A stretch of 52,165 bases of DNA from Gemmatimonadota bacterium (GTDB taxonomy: Bacteria; 4572-55; J002): the NCBI GenBank assembly GCA_003697105.1, contig RFFQ01000005.1, forward strand, positions 1-52,165. The letters run 5' to 3'. The position numbers and the translations under genes were made by a program. Of the stretch, positions 26,154 to 34,431 are shown in pieces; position 1 is the first letter of the stretch; every line of letters starts with the position of its first letter. The notes below the pieces were generated by a model. It saw nothing but the letters and a program-made list of their open reading frames with translations. It had not been told where the DNA came from and did no database searches.

Positions 26154-26328
26154 GAGTACCTCATGTGGAGTGATAGGGATAACGATGGATTGGATGATAA
26201 AAGGGGTAGGAATTCCCCAACAGGTGTGGATGATATGCCCTTATTTCCCTCGTGGATATAGAATTTAGATGCCCCCGGCAGGGCATACAAAACTAACATA
26301 AGCGAGTTTGATGCCGAGTTTTGCCGGC

Positions 26329-27057
26329 TTAGTTCCGATCTTGAGCGGCACCAGTCATGGGTACGAACCGAACCGGCAGGACACTCCGCTGTGTGATACC
26401 CCGCTGGGTACGCTCAATCAAAATCAGCTCTTGTTGATCCTCACCTACCGGAATGATCATCCGCCCATCCATTGCGAGCTGGTCAACCAAGGGTTGGGGG
26501 ATATGCCCTGGCGCCGCCGTGACAATAATCGCATCAAAAGGGGCATGTTCGGGCCACCCTTGATACCCATCCCCGATTTTGCAATGAATATCGGTGTAAT
26601 GCATATCGCGTAAGCGTTGAATGGTACGCTCTGCCAACGGTTCAACAATCTCAATGGTATAGACAGAATCCACGATCTCTGCCAACACTGCCGCTTGATA
26701 ACCGGAGCCGGTGCCGATTTCCAGTACCTTCTCGATACCAACCAGATGCAAGGCTTCAGTCATATATGCCACAATATAAGGCTGGGAGATGGTCTGATTC
26801 CAACCAATCGGCAAAGGATAGTCTCCATACGCTCGGGCACGATGTTCTGGGGGCACAAACAGATGGCGGGGTACGGTACGCATCGCGCTCAAAACAAGGG
26901 TATCCGTGATGCCACGCGCCTGAATCTGTTCGCGCACCATATTTTCACGTTGTTTGGCATAATATTCTTCCATATTGTCCTCGTTTGCCCTCACACACGC
27001 GACCATGAGAGCGGAAGAGAGTAAAATGATCATACATCCGGTAATGATGGTTTTCAT
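26329..27057 (-). CDS. pcm: Exported protein-L-isoaspartate O-methyltransferase
   Basis: 242 residues. The ATG overlaps the lptD stop (TAATG), which fixes the start. The first 22 residues are a hydrophobic export signal ending in ALMVACVRAN, a possible lipobox with Cys21. The mature part is a complete PCMT methyltransferase: MVREQIQARGI, RHLFVPPEHRARAYGDYPLPIG, QTISQPYIVAYMTEAL, SAM motif VLEIGTGSGYQAA and DAIIVTAAPGHIP. The enzyme repairs isoaspartyl residues in damaged proteins using S-adenosylmethionine, which is not normally found in the periplasm. The signal peptide is therefore odd, although such annotated forms exist in other bacteria. Confidence 0.88.
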   Translation of the reverse strand: MKTIITGCMIILLSSALMVACVRANEDNMEEYYAKQRENMVREQIQARGITDTLVLSAMRTVPRHLFVPPEHRARAYGDYPLPIGWNQTISQPYIVAYMTEALHLVGIEKVLEIGTGSGYQAAVLAEIVDSVYTIEIVEPLAERTIQRLRDMHYTDIHCKIGDGYQGWPEHAPFDAIIVTAAPGHIPQPLVDQLAMDGRMIIPVGEDQQELILIERTQRGITQRSVLPVRFVPMTGAAQDRN

Positions 27058-29495
27058 TAGCGCCGAAACTCCCGTTGGTCTTGTTCGATCTGAATATCCG
27101 GTAAATCGATGATCGAGAAGCGAAAGCGATAATCCCAATAGCCGGGGCGCATGTTCCAACTGAACGTAGCTTGCCAGCAGTGGAGATCGCGGGTAAAATT
27201 AAAACTTTGGGAACGGATCGTTTGATCCTGAAAATCATAGCTGTTATGGTAAGTCACTTGCCACTTGGCGGTGGGTTTAAAATCGAACCGGAAACGTCCG
27301 GTAATCCGCTTACCCCCCCCAGCGGAGGATTCATACCGCCACGTAGCAGAAAAAGACCAATCCCGTTTGCCGGAAAGCCGCTCCGGATGGCGAGTCCCAA
27401 ACGAAATTTCCTCTGCCAGAGGACGGTTATGGCTCACGGTCAGGGTGTCCAGATCAAACCATGTCCATTGGGCGGTGGATGAGGCCATGGAATCCGGTAG
27501 CGCCGAACCAATCTTTCCCCCAATGGAGGCGCTGGCATCAAAGCTAACAGACTGAAGTTCCCACGTTTGGGTGTCGTGGCGGGTATTCCAATTCAGGGAA
27601 AACCGGTTGAGTTTGGTATCACCCAATTGCACCTGAAAAGCATCTAAGGGATTCATCTGCAAACTGGAATTGAGGTCTGCCCACGGGTGAGAGACGCGTC
27701 CAAAATTGTAACGGGTCGAAAAATTGAGCCGGGCTAACTGAATCTTTTTCTCTTTGGGGGCAGACGATGATGGGGAAAGGCTCCCCTGAAAGCTGGCAGT
27801 GGTATCGATCCCTACAGAATCTATTTCCGTTAGATGGGAATCACGACGCCATTTCAGATCAAAAATATGTTGTACCGAAATTGGCAATTCTTTGGAAGGG
27901 TCACTTCGTTCCACGTCATAATCCCAGTTCATCAACGGGAAGATCGTTCCATCGGAATGAATCCGGCGAAACGGGCTGTAGGAATAGGAAATAGTGGGAT
28001 TGATGGTATGGCGCAACATCTCGATCCCGGCAATCCCCGGCTGAAACAACCCGATAATTTTCGTCCGGGCACTGATCGAAGCACTCAATGTGGCGGATTT
28101 GTGCCGCCCGGACACCTCATATTTCATTTTGTTCCAAGTCTCACTATAGCGGATACTGGGATTAAAACTGAGCGGAAACAGATCGAGTGCCGGTAAGGAA
28201 ATCCCTAGCGAATGGCTGGTCGTGATGTCCGTTTGTTCCGGTGAACCGGTGGTTTTGGTGCGTTGGGCATTAAACCGGCTACTTGGATTGAGGGAAATAC
28301 CCTCCCAATAGGTCTCCTCTGGCACAAACGGGAAAAGCGGCAAGGTGGGATACCGCATGGAAAAGTTGATCACCGGTAAGCGTTGGTTTTGTGTTTCGAT
28401 TTCTTTTCCGGTTTCATCGGTGTCAAAGGTGCGGGTTTCTTCGAGCGCAACGGAGCCACTACCAAATGTCCACTGTTTTTGCAAGGTAATGGTGGAGCGG
28501 ATAGAGCGTGTCGGTTGCTCATCAAAATCAAGGCTGTTACTATAAAAGTTCTGGCTACTACTCAAATTGACATTCGCCCGTAATGACGCCGTCTCATCAA
28601 TTTGTTGATTGTGATTCCAACGGGCTTGCCATTCCTTACGCTTTCCACCGGAGATTGGGATATGCCGTTGCTCATAGCGGATCGTTCCATTAAACACATA
28701 GCGCAAATTATAGCGCCAATTTGCTTCCCACCACCAGCCGCGCCGTTCCCCGTAACTAAAATAAAGTGCCAAATCGTGGTAATCACTCAGGGCAAAATAG
28801 TAGCCCAAATCTTCAATGTAACGCTCGGAATCCGCCTGCAAAAACCCTTGTTCGCCAAATGTTGGAACAATCAGTCCGGATTGGCGGTTTTTGCGTTGGA
28901 TCGGAAAAATCGCATAAGGGAGCACAAAGACGGGTACATCCCGAAATTTGAGGTAAATCGGTTTAGCAATGGCACGATCCCGGTGATACAATTTAATTTT
29001 ATGGCTCGTAAAATAATAATGAGGGCACTTGGCATCACAAGTGGTAAACGAACCATCAACAACATTCATTGTGGATGGACCCACTTTATGAATACGCACG
29101 CCACTGAACATTCCTTTTTTGCCCCGATTAAACTCGGTAACACTAAATCCCTGAAAGATGGTACCGCGCCCGCTACCCACATTGTAAATCAACCGGTCAC
29201 CAACCACTTTTTGATCACCATCCCACAGTACTGGTACTCCCCATGCCATTAAATCTTGGGTTTGGGTATTGTAGCGGATGTGATCGGCTTTTAATTTGGC
29301 CGTCCGATAACGAATCATGGCATTGCCATCTAGCATGAGCAGATGTTCTGGGTTCACATACTCGATTGTTTCCGCCGCATATTGCACGGAATCAGCCGGT
29401 GCCGGCAGACGCGCGTGGGTAGTATCCGGGGATTGTGCCCACAATCGGAGTGGTATCAGCACCCATATCAACACAGTCAGGGACTTACAATTCAT
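27057..29495 (-). CDS. lptD: LPS-assembly outer-membrane protein LptD-like
   Basis: An 812-residue outer-membrane protein with a cleavable signal (about 1-20, ending LRLWA). The next 150 residues are an OstA-like beta-jellyroll that carries LPS across the periplasm (AETIEYVNPEHLLMLDGNAM, DHIRYNTQTQ). The remainder has the alternating aromatic pattern of a 20-plus-strand barrel, and the middle holds a family-typical VPVFVLPYAIFPI followed by GLIVPTFGEQGF. Length and layout fit LptD; the cysteine pattern is not the E. coli one. It is the best evidence here for lipopolysaccharide. The gene is preceded by a perfect 26-bp palindrome ending 12 bases before the ATG and is coupled to pcm downstream. 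Confidence 0.88.
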   Translation of the reverse strand: MNCKSLTVLIWVLIPLRLWAQSPDTTHARLPAPADSVQYAAETIEYVNPEHLLMLDGNAMIRYRTAKLKADHIRYNTQTQDLMAWGVPVLWDGDQKVVGDRLIYNVGSGRGTIFQGFSVTEFNRGKKGMFSGVRIHKVGPSTMNVVDGSFTTCDAKCPHYYFTSHKIKLYHRDRAIAKPIYLKFRDVPVFVLPYAIFPIQRKNRQSGLIVPTFGEQGFLQADSERYIEDLGYYFALSDYHDLALYFSYGERRGWWWEANWRYNLRYVFNGTIRYEQRHIPISGGKRKEWQARWNHNQQIDETASLRANVNLSSSQNFYSNSLDFDEQPTRSIRSTITLQKQWTFGSGSVALEETRTFDTDETGKEIETQNQRLPVINFSMRYPTLPLFPFVPEETYWEGISLNPSSRFNAQRTKTTGSPEQTDITTSHSLGISLPALDLFPLSFNPSIRYSETWNKMKYEVSGRHKSATLSASISARTKIIGLFQPGIAGIEMLRHTINPTISYSYSPFRRIHSDGTIFPLMNWDYDVERSDPSKELPISVQHIFDLKWRRDSHLTEIDSVGIDTTASFQGSLSPSSSAPKEKKIQLARLNFSTRYNFGRVSHPWADLNSSLQMNPLDAFQVQLGDTKLNRFSLNWNTRHDTQTWELQSVSFDASASIGGKIGSALPDSMASSTAQWTWFDLDTLTVSHNRPLAEEISFGTRHPERLSGKRDWSFSATWRYESSAGGGKRITGRFRFDFKPTAKWQVTYHNSYDFQDQTIRSQSFNFTRDLHCWQATFSWNMRPGYWDYRFRFSIIDLPDIQIEQDQREFRR

Positions 29496-29507
29496 AGCTT
29501 AAGATGG

Positions 29508-29533
29508 AAAAACGGGGTATATACCCCGTTTTT
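29508..29533 (-). terminator. 26-bp perfect palindrome, terminator-like, just upstream of lptD
   Basis: Thirteen bases are exactly mirrored with no spacer, the core being four G-C pairs and the ends runs of A and T. On the minus strand the RNA would form a hairpin ending in U residues, after the HAMP gene and before lptD. It could end the upstream transcript, act as an attenuator for lptD, or be a protein-binding dyad. Confidence 0.7.
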
Positions 29534-29542
29534 ACCCCAAAA

Positions 29543-30280
29543 TTACGATGTCTCCGGCTTATCTTGGGAGGGTCGAGTACATTCAAATTGATTCAATTGA
29601 TTTTCCAAGCGTTTGACCGCACTCCACAATGCTTCCAATGCTTCCGGGTCGTCTGGTTTTAAGTGTTCGGTCTGGAGCACGATCTCGGCGGCAACGGATT
29701 GTACCGGCTCAATTTTAGCGGTGATACCGTCTAACATGCTATTAAAATCCGATTCGATCATCGTTTTTAGTTCGTCTTTTTGGCGAAATCGCATTCGCCA
29801 GTACAATTTACCCGTACCAATTTCTTTCATCATCCGGTTAAACCGGTCGATGGGTCCCGCGATTCGGTGGGATTGGATAAGGGCAATCCAGACCGCGACC
29901 ACAAGTACCACCACCAGCACCACCAAGCCAAATATCAGATTGATGGTGAGTAAAAAATCGATCTCAAATTCGGGCATTGCTTTGACTAACCGCAAGACAT
30001 CAACCTTGCGCTGTACCGTTTTCGCCCGGCTCTCTACGGAGGCGGTATCCCGCACAGCGACTTCCTGAACGATCACCAAAGCTTGTTGAAGTTCGTTGGC
30101 GTAGGTACTCCATTCCTCAATATAGCTATTGAGGACAGTCCACACATAAAAACTCACCAGCGTTAAACCAATGGTTAACAATAATACCGGTACAATCGGA
30201 ATCCATAAAAACCGGAATTGAAACCCTTGATTGGAAAACCAACTGCGCTGATTCACCTGATAGGCTTTAGACTTGGGCAT
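29543..30280 (-). CDS. Two-helix HAMP-domain membrane protein without output domain
   Basis: 245 residues. Membrane helices lie at about 24-48 and 112-135 with a periplasmic region of about 60 residues between them. A HAMP-like module follows (ALIQSHRIAGPIDRFNRMMKEI, then KDELKTMIESDFNSML), then about 50 residues of charged helix and the end. SHRIAGPIxRF is typical of HAMP proteins found in delta-proteobacteria and related groups. No kinase, cyclase, GGDEF or methyl-accepting part is attached, so it may act as a scaffold or regulate a partner. It lies 36 bp after panD on the same strand. Confidence 0.8.
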   Translation of the reverse strand: MPKSKAYQVNQRSWFSNQGFQFRFLWIPIVPVLLLTIGLTLVSFYVWTVLNSYIEEWSTYANELQQALVIVQEVAVRDTASVESRAKTVQRKVDVLRLVKAMPEFEIDFLLTINLIFGLVVLVVVLVVAVWIALIQSHRIAGPIDRFNRMMKEIGTGKLYWRMRFRQKDELKTMIESDFNSMLDGITAKIEPVQSVAAEIVLQTEHLKPDDPEALEALWSAVKRLENQLNQFECTRPSQDKPETS

Positions 30281-30316
30281 ATTATTCCCCTATCGATAAG
30301 GTCTATGGTTTAATGT

Positions 30317-30673
30317 TCAAACTGACCCAACCGGTTGATTATGTTCATCCAACACAACAACTTTCGGTTGATGCTGCCGGGCTTCTGTGTCATCCATCAA
30401 GGCATAACTAATAATGATAATGCGGTCTCCGACTTCACCCAGCCGTGCGGCGGCGCCATTCAGGCAAATTTCCCGTTTGCCACGTTCGCCTTTAATGACA
30501 TAAGTTTCCAACCGGGCGCCGGTGTTGATATTCACCACTTGCACTTTTTCATTAACAAGTAAATCAACCATCTCCATCAGCTCTTCATCGATGGTCAAAC
30601 TGCCCGCATAATGCAAATTGGCATCGGTAATGGTTGCCCGATGAAGTTTTGACTTATGCATCTCTCTAAACAT
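30317..30673 (-). CDS. panD: Aspartate 1-decarboxylase
   Basis: Makes beta-alanine for pantothenate and coenzyme A. The 118-residue pro-enzyme has the family N-terminus [20 protein letters not shown] and the self-cleavage site AGSLT, where Ser25 becomes the pyruvoyl group. NGAAARL and the C-terminal KVVVLDEHN follow. The start is the ATG overlapping the stop of the HAD gene (TAATG), with AAAGGAG in the end of that gene as ribosome binding site. It closes the ftsQ-ftsA-HAD-panD set; the other pantothenate genes are not in the window. Confidence 0.95.
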   Translation of the reverse strand: MFREMHKSKLHRATITDANLHYAGSLTIDEELMEMVDLLVNEKVQVVNINTGARLETYVIKGERGKREICLNGAAARLGEVGDRIIIISYALMDDTEARQHQPKVVVLDEHNQPVGSV

Positions 30674-31371
30674 TAACAATCACTCTCCTTTGCTTCTGGG
30701 TGATTTTGCAATTGTTGCAAAACCGCCGGTAATTCGGTGAAACATTCAATCTGTAGATCAGCGGTCGCCAATTCGGCGGGGCTACCGAATCCATAACGGC
30801 AAGCAATCACCGGTATTCCGTTGGCATGTCCGGCATCAATATCACTTTGCCGGTCTCCAATCAATACGACCTGTTCCGCCGGGAAACGATACAACATTTC
30901 ATGAACCAGATCAACTTTTGTCGCGTGTTGGCGATCCTGAATACATAAATGATAATCAAAAAGCGAGTCTAGCGCAAATGTTTCTAAAACAGCGTCCAAA
31001 TACGGGCGGTCACAATTGCTGGCGATTGCCAACGTCCACCGTTTCGAGTAAAGAAGATTAAGGATTGGGATCACCTGAGGGTACAGCGAAGCCGCACCAT
31101 GACGAATCCAGCGAGCCAGTGTTAGCCGCCCTTGATGGTGCAGTTGGGGGGAAAGGTGTTGGTATGCCGGAGGTAATAACCCGCGATAATACTGGTCAAC
31201 CGGTGTTCCTAAAGCTTGGACGATGTGGCACGTGGAGGGTATAGCGAGGTCATCGATCTGGTGAGCTTCAAAAAACTGGGTTAATAAATCCTGAACCGCC
31301 GGTACAATAAAACTGCGCGTATCCAGCAGGGTTCCATCCAGATCGAAAATAAGGAGTTTAGTTTGGGGCAC
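30673..31371 (-). CDS. HAD-superfamily phosphatase, phosphoglycolate-phosphatase-like
   Basis: A 232-residue haloacid-dehalogenase-type hydrolase. Motif I is [11 protein letters not shown] with the nucleophile Asp10, motif II is the Ser in AIASNCDRP, motif III the Lys in HATKVDLV, and motif IV the acidic pair in [12 protein letters not shown]. The helical cap of about 100 residues after motif I places it with subfamily I enzymes such as phosphoglycolate phosphatase and beta-phosphoglucomutase. The substrate is not determinable. It is translationally coupled to panD and follows ftsA by 33 bp. Confidence 0.85.
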   Translation of the reverse strand: MPQTKLLIFDLDGTLLDTRSFIVPAVQDLLTQFFEAHQIDDLAIPSTCHIVQALGTPVDQYYRGLLPPAYQHLSPQLHHQGRLTLARWIRHGAASLYPQVIPILNLLYSKRWTLAIASNCDRPYLDAVLETFALDSLFDYHLCIQDRQHATKVDLVHEMLYRFPAEQVVLIGDRQSDIDAGHANGIPVIACRYGFGSPAELATADLQIECFTELPAVLQQLQNHPEAKESDC

Positions 31372-31404
31372 GTTCTATATCACACACATCACGCCGGGTT
31401 GGAT

Positions 31405-32640
31405 TTAGAAAAAATCCATCCACTTTTTCATGCGGTTCAGAATTTTTTCAAACACACGTTCATCACTGACCCCACCAATTAAGCTCAATTCATTTTGGAA
31501 TTGGCGTCCATACAGTACCAACCCAACCCCGGTGGCATACATCGGTTCAGATACGGATTCGGACAATCCTCCGACCCCGCGGGGAATGCCTCGCTTAACG
31601 GGGCAATGAAACACTTGTTCAGCCAGTTCAGGAGCGCCTTCAATGGTGGAAGCTCCGCCGGTAATAACAAGACCGGCATTGAGCAAGTCAGCATAATCCG
31701 TTTTACGAATTTCACGCAAGGTCAGATGAAAAATTTCTTCCATTCGGGCTTCAATGATGTCGGCAAGATAGAGGCGAGGTACTTCACGAGGCTCACGCCC
31801 ACCGACACCGGGCACCATGATCATTTCGGACTCATCAACAAGGTCTTTCAGGGCACATCCATGCTGTTTTTTCAATTCTTCAGCACGGGCAAGGGGGGTA
31901 CGCAATCCCACGGATATATCTTGGGTTACATTATCGCCTCCCAGACCGATCACGGCGGTGTGGCGAATACTCCCGCCATGAAAGATGGCGACGTCTGCCG
32001 TACCGCCGCCGATATCCAGCAGTGCCACACCCAGTTCTTTTTCATCGTCATCCAGCACGGCATAGCTTGAGGCCAGGGGTTCTAAGACAATGTCTGATAC
32101 TTCCAACCCCGCCCGGCGTACCGCTTTGTAAATATTTTGGGCAGATGTTACCGCACCTGTCACAATATGGACTTCGGCTTCCAAGCGCACCCCGGACATT
32201 CCCACGGGGTCGGTGATGCCACCCTGATCATCGACGATAAACTCTTGCGGGAGAACATGAATAATTTCCCGGTCCATGGGAATGGCAACCGCTTTAGCGG
32301 CATCGATCACGCGCACAATATCCGTTTTCGTGATCTCGTTATCCTGCCGAGAGACCGCAATCACCCCGCGTGAATTGATACTGCGAATATGGTCGCCAGC
32401 GATTCCGGCATAGACGGAATGTACCTCCACACCTGCCATCAATTCGGCTTCTTCCACAGCCGTAGTAATGGACTGAACGGTCTTTTCCAGATTGACAACC
32501 ACCCCCCGTCGCAATCCATGGGAAGGACTTTTTCCCACTCCTACGACATTCAACTGTCCATCGGAATCCACCTCAGCGATAATCGCCCCAATTTTGGTGG
32601 TACCAATATCTAAACCTACAATGGTATGTGTTCTAGCCAT
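31405..32640 (-). CDS. ftsA: Cell-division protein FtsA
   Basis: An actin-like ATPase that tethers FtsZ to the membrane. 411 residues: phosphate-1 loop VGLDIGTTKIGAI, the SHS2/1C domain at about 85-165 with LPQEFIVDDQ, the phosphate-2 motif LLDIGGGTADVAIF, the adenosine motif LVITGGASTIEGA, and a C-terminal amphipathic helix VFEKILNRMKKWMDFF that binds the membrane. All parts are in order and intact. It follows ftsQ by 18 bp. Unlike the usual dcw cluster, ftsZ does not follow; a HAD phosphatase gene does. Confidence 0.96.
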   Translation of the reverse strand: MARTHTIVGLDIGTTKIGAIIAEVDSDGQLNVVGVGKSPSHGLRRGVVVNLEKTVQSITTAVEEAELMAGVEVHSVYAGIAGDHIRSINSRGVIAVSRQDNEITKTDIVRVIDAAKAVAIPMDREIIHVLPQEFIVDDQGGITDPVGMSGVRLEAEVHIVTGAVTSAQNIYKAVRRAGLEVSDIVLEPLASSYAVLDDDEKELGVALLDIGGGTADVAIFHGGSIRHTAVIGLGGDNVTQDISVGLRTPLARAEELKKQHGCALKDLVDESEMIMVPGVGGREPREVPRLYLADIIEARMEEIFHLTLREIRKTDYADLLNAGLVITGGASTIEGAPELAEQVFHCPVKRGIPRGVGGLSESVSEPMYATGVGLVLYGRQFQNELSLIGGVSDERVFEKILNRMKKWMDFF

Positions 32641-32658
32641 AATTTGTAGTCCTTTTTC

Positions 32659-33408
32659 TTAGTGACCCTGAAGTTTCACCACAGCAGCGTCATCATAACG
32701 GAGGTCAATTTCAGCTACCGGTAAACCTCGTTGGTTTATATCATCTATCATTTCAGTTAGATAGTACATTTTTTGGGGAAATTGATCCGCTTCTATTCGT
32801 GCTTTGATGCCCTGAGAGAGGGTGTACACCGTGACATCTGTTTCGGATTCCAACTGAATTTCAGAGATAACGGCGGCATAAGTCTCTGAAATAGCAAGAA
32901 ATTCCACAACCGGTTCCAGTTGCGGAAGTTCCAGAGGCATTCCCACTTGATACGGCACATCACGCAAACCCGTAATGAGCGGGTGGTCAAAATCAGATGA
33001 ATGAACTAATGGAAAAATAACGCGGTCTTTATCAATTCCGCATAGGCTATCTAACACGACAATGGCAATGGGGGACCGCTCAACGACCTTGATTTGGAGC
33101 GTATGTGGCAGTTTTTTCTTGAAGGCTGCCGAACGGAGGCGCGGGTGACGTTCCACCTGCTGGGCCCATACCGGATCAACGGTAAAAAGAGAAATACCCT
33201 CCATTGCCGGTACAAACGGCTCAATATCTGCCGGGGTCAAGGCGTGGGTGCCCACAATTTCTACCCGCCGGATAGAAAACCAGCTTGAGAGAAATAGGGC
33301 ATAGTACCCCATACCAACCCCCCCAACGAGTACAAACAACAAAAAAAGAGCTTGCCGGCGGTGTTTCCGTTGGCGCTGCCGGCGCTCTAATGTTAGGGCG
33401 CGTATCAT
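32659..33408 (-). CDS. ftsQ: Cell-division protein FtsQ/DivIB
   Basis: 249 residues with a basic N-terminal tail, one membrane helix at about 20-41 and a periplasmic POTRA domain beginning SIRRVEIVGTHALTPADIEPFV, then ISLFTVDPVWAQQVERHPRLRSAAF and HTLQIKVVERSPIAIV, which match FtsQ. It links early and late divisome proteins and is a subunit of the FtsQLB complex. An AAAGGAGA site precedes the ATG. It is the first gene after a strong minus-strand promoter. murC, murB and ddl, its usual upstream neighbours, are absent. Confidence 0.88.
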   Translation of the reverse strand: MIRALTLERRQRQRKHRRQALFLLFVLVGGVGMGYYALFLSSWFSIRRVEIVGTHALTPADIEPFVPAMEGISLFTVDPVWAQQVERHPRLRSAAFKKKLPHTLQIKVVERSPIAIVVLDSLCGIDKDRVIFPLVHSSDFDHPLITGLRDVPYQVGMPLELPQLEPVVEFLAISETYAAVISEIQLESETDVTVYTLSQGIKARIEADQFPQKMYYLTEMIDDINQRGLPVAEIDLRYDDAAVVKLQGH

Positions 33409-33449
33409 GGTTCTCCTTTCGTTTATTCAGCAACATGCAGAACGGGTCA

Positions 33450-33478
33450 AGCATACCAAAAATAAGATATATTGTCAA
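33450..33478 (-). promoter_or_regulatory. Predicted ftsQ-ftsA-HAD-panD promoter
   Basis: Read on the minus strand, a perfect TTGACA is followed after 17 bp by TATGCT. The -35 box overlaps almost fully with that of the divergent ubiA promoter. Confidence 0.6.
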
Positions 33479-33500
33479 TAGAAAAGCATATGGATTTAAG
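33472..33500 (+). promoter_or_regulatory. Possible ubiA promoter sharing its -35 with ftsQ
   Basis: TTGTCA, 17 bp, TTTAAG. Weaker than the opposing promoter. The shared TTGTCAA means one polymerase would block the other. Confidence 0.35.
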
Positions 33501-33588
33501 CACCCGCCAGGTGTTGCTTGGCATTGGAACAAATTTCTTGCCAAAGCTTCTTTTTTCGTGTAGGTTCAGGCAACACAGGGAGAACACT

Positions 33589-34431
33589 ATGCAGGTTATC
33601 AGCGGGCTAATTCGGTTAATGCGGTTGGGTAACGGGTTGATCGCGGGGCTGGCGGTCATGCTCGGAGCACTGCTAGGCCAACCCACATCTCCAGATTGGC
33701 TATGGATCGGCATTGCCGGTACATCCGCTTTGCTCATCACGGCGGGCGGAAATACCCTAAACGATGTATGTGACCGGGAGATTGATCGCCTGAACCGTCC
33801 CGAACGACCCCTCCCCGCCGGTATGGTTTCTGTACGTCAGGCAACAATTTGGGGTAGTCTGTTACTCCTGGCGGGTCTCGGGATCAGTTACCGTCTGCAG
33901 ATCACGTTATTCGGGATGGCAATGTTGGTAACGGTTCTGATCTTGATATACAACCTCCGCTGGAAACGCCAACCTTTAATCGGAAATGTGGTAGTCGCTT
34001 TAAGTAGCGCACTCTGTTTTGTTTACGGGGGATTGGCGGTCAATACCGTCTTACCAACCCTCATTCCGGCGGTATTCGCTTTTTTTTTCCATCTCGCCCG
34101 AGAAATCATTAAAGATATAGAAGATATGCGGGGAGACCGTGCGCAACGGGCTACCACATTTCCCATTGTATATGGGGAAGAACATGCCATACGGCTGGTT
34201 ATCTTCATTTTATGGATATTGGTTATCTTGATCCCCTTGCCGTATTTATTGGAGATATATTCGTGGGTGTATCTTCTGATCGTGACCATCGGGGTGTTAC
34301 CGGTGTTAGCCCACACAATTATGAAATTAAAAAACAGAACACAACCGGCAAACTTTGCTCAAATTAGCCTTTACTTAAAATTAGATATGATTGTCGGTAT
34401 TCTTGCCATTTGGAAAGGACAATACCCATGA
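33589..34431 (+). CDS. UbiA-family prenyltransferase, DGGGP-synthase-like
   Basis: 280 residues with about nine membrane helices. Both Asp-rich motifs are present: NTLNDVCDREIDRLNRPERP and DIEDMRGDRAQR. Within the UbiA superfamily, the NRPERPLPAG ending and short length resemble digeranylgeranylglyceryl-phosphate synthases of archaea and their bacterial relatives more than UbiA or MenA quinone enzymes. It would attach a polyprenyl chain to a lipid or ring acceptor; the exact substrate is not proven. The start is the ATG after GGGAGA. The next gene begins in its stop codon (ATGA). Confidence 0.85.
   Translation: MQVISGLIRLMRLGNGLIAGLAVMLGALLGQPTSPDWLWIGIAGTSALLITAGGNTLNDVCDREIDRLNRPERPLPAGMVSVRQATIWGSLLLLAGLGISYRLQITLFGMAMLVTVLILIYNLRWKRQPLIGNVVVALSSALCFVYGGLAVNTVLPTLIPAVFAFFFHLAREIIKDIEDMRGDRAQRATTFPIVYGEEHAIRLVIFILWILVILIPLPYLLEIYSWVYLLIVTIGVLPVLAHTIMKLKNRTQPANFAQISLYLKLDMIVGILAIWKGQYP

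Noticed and set aside
28602-29252. 216-residue open frame on the plus strand
   Set aside because: It lies wholly inside lptD on the other strand, has no ribosome binding site and no family resemblance.
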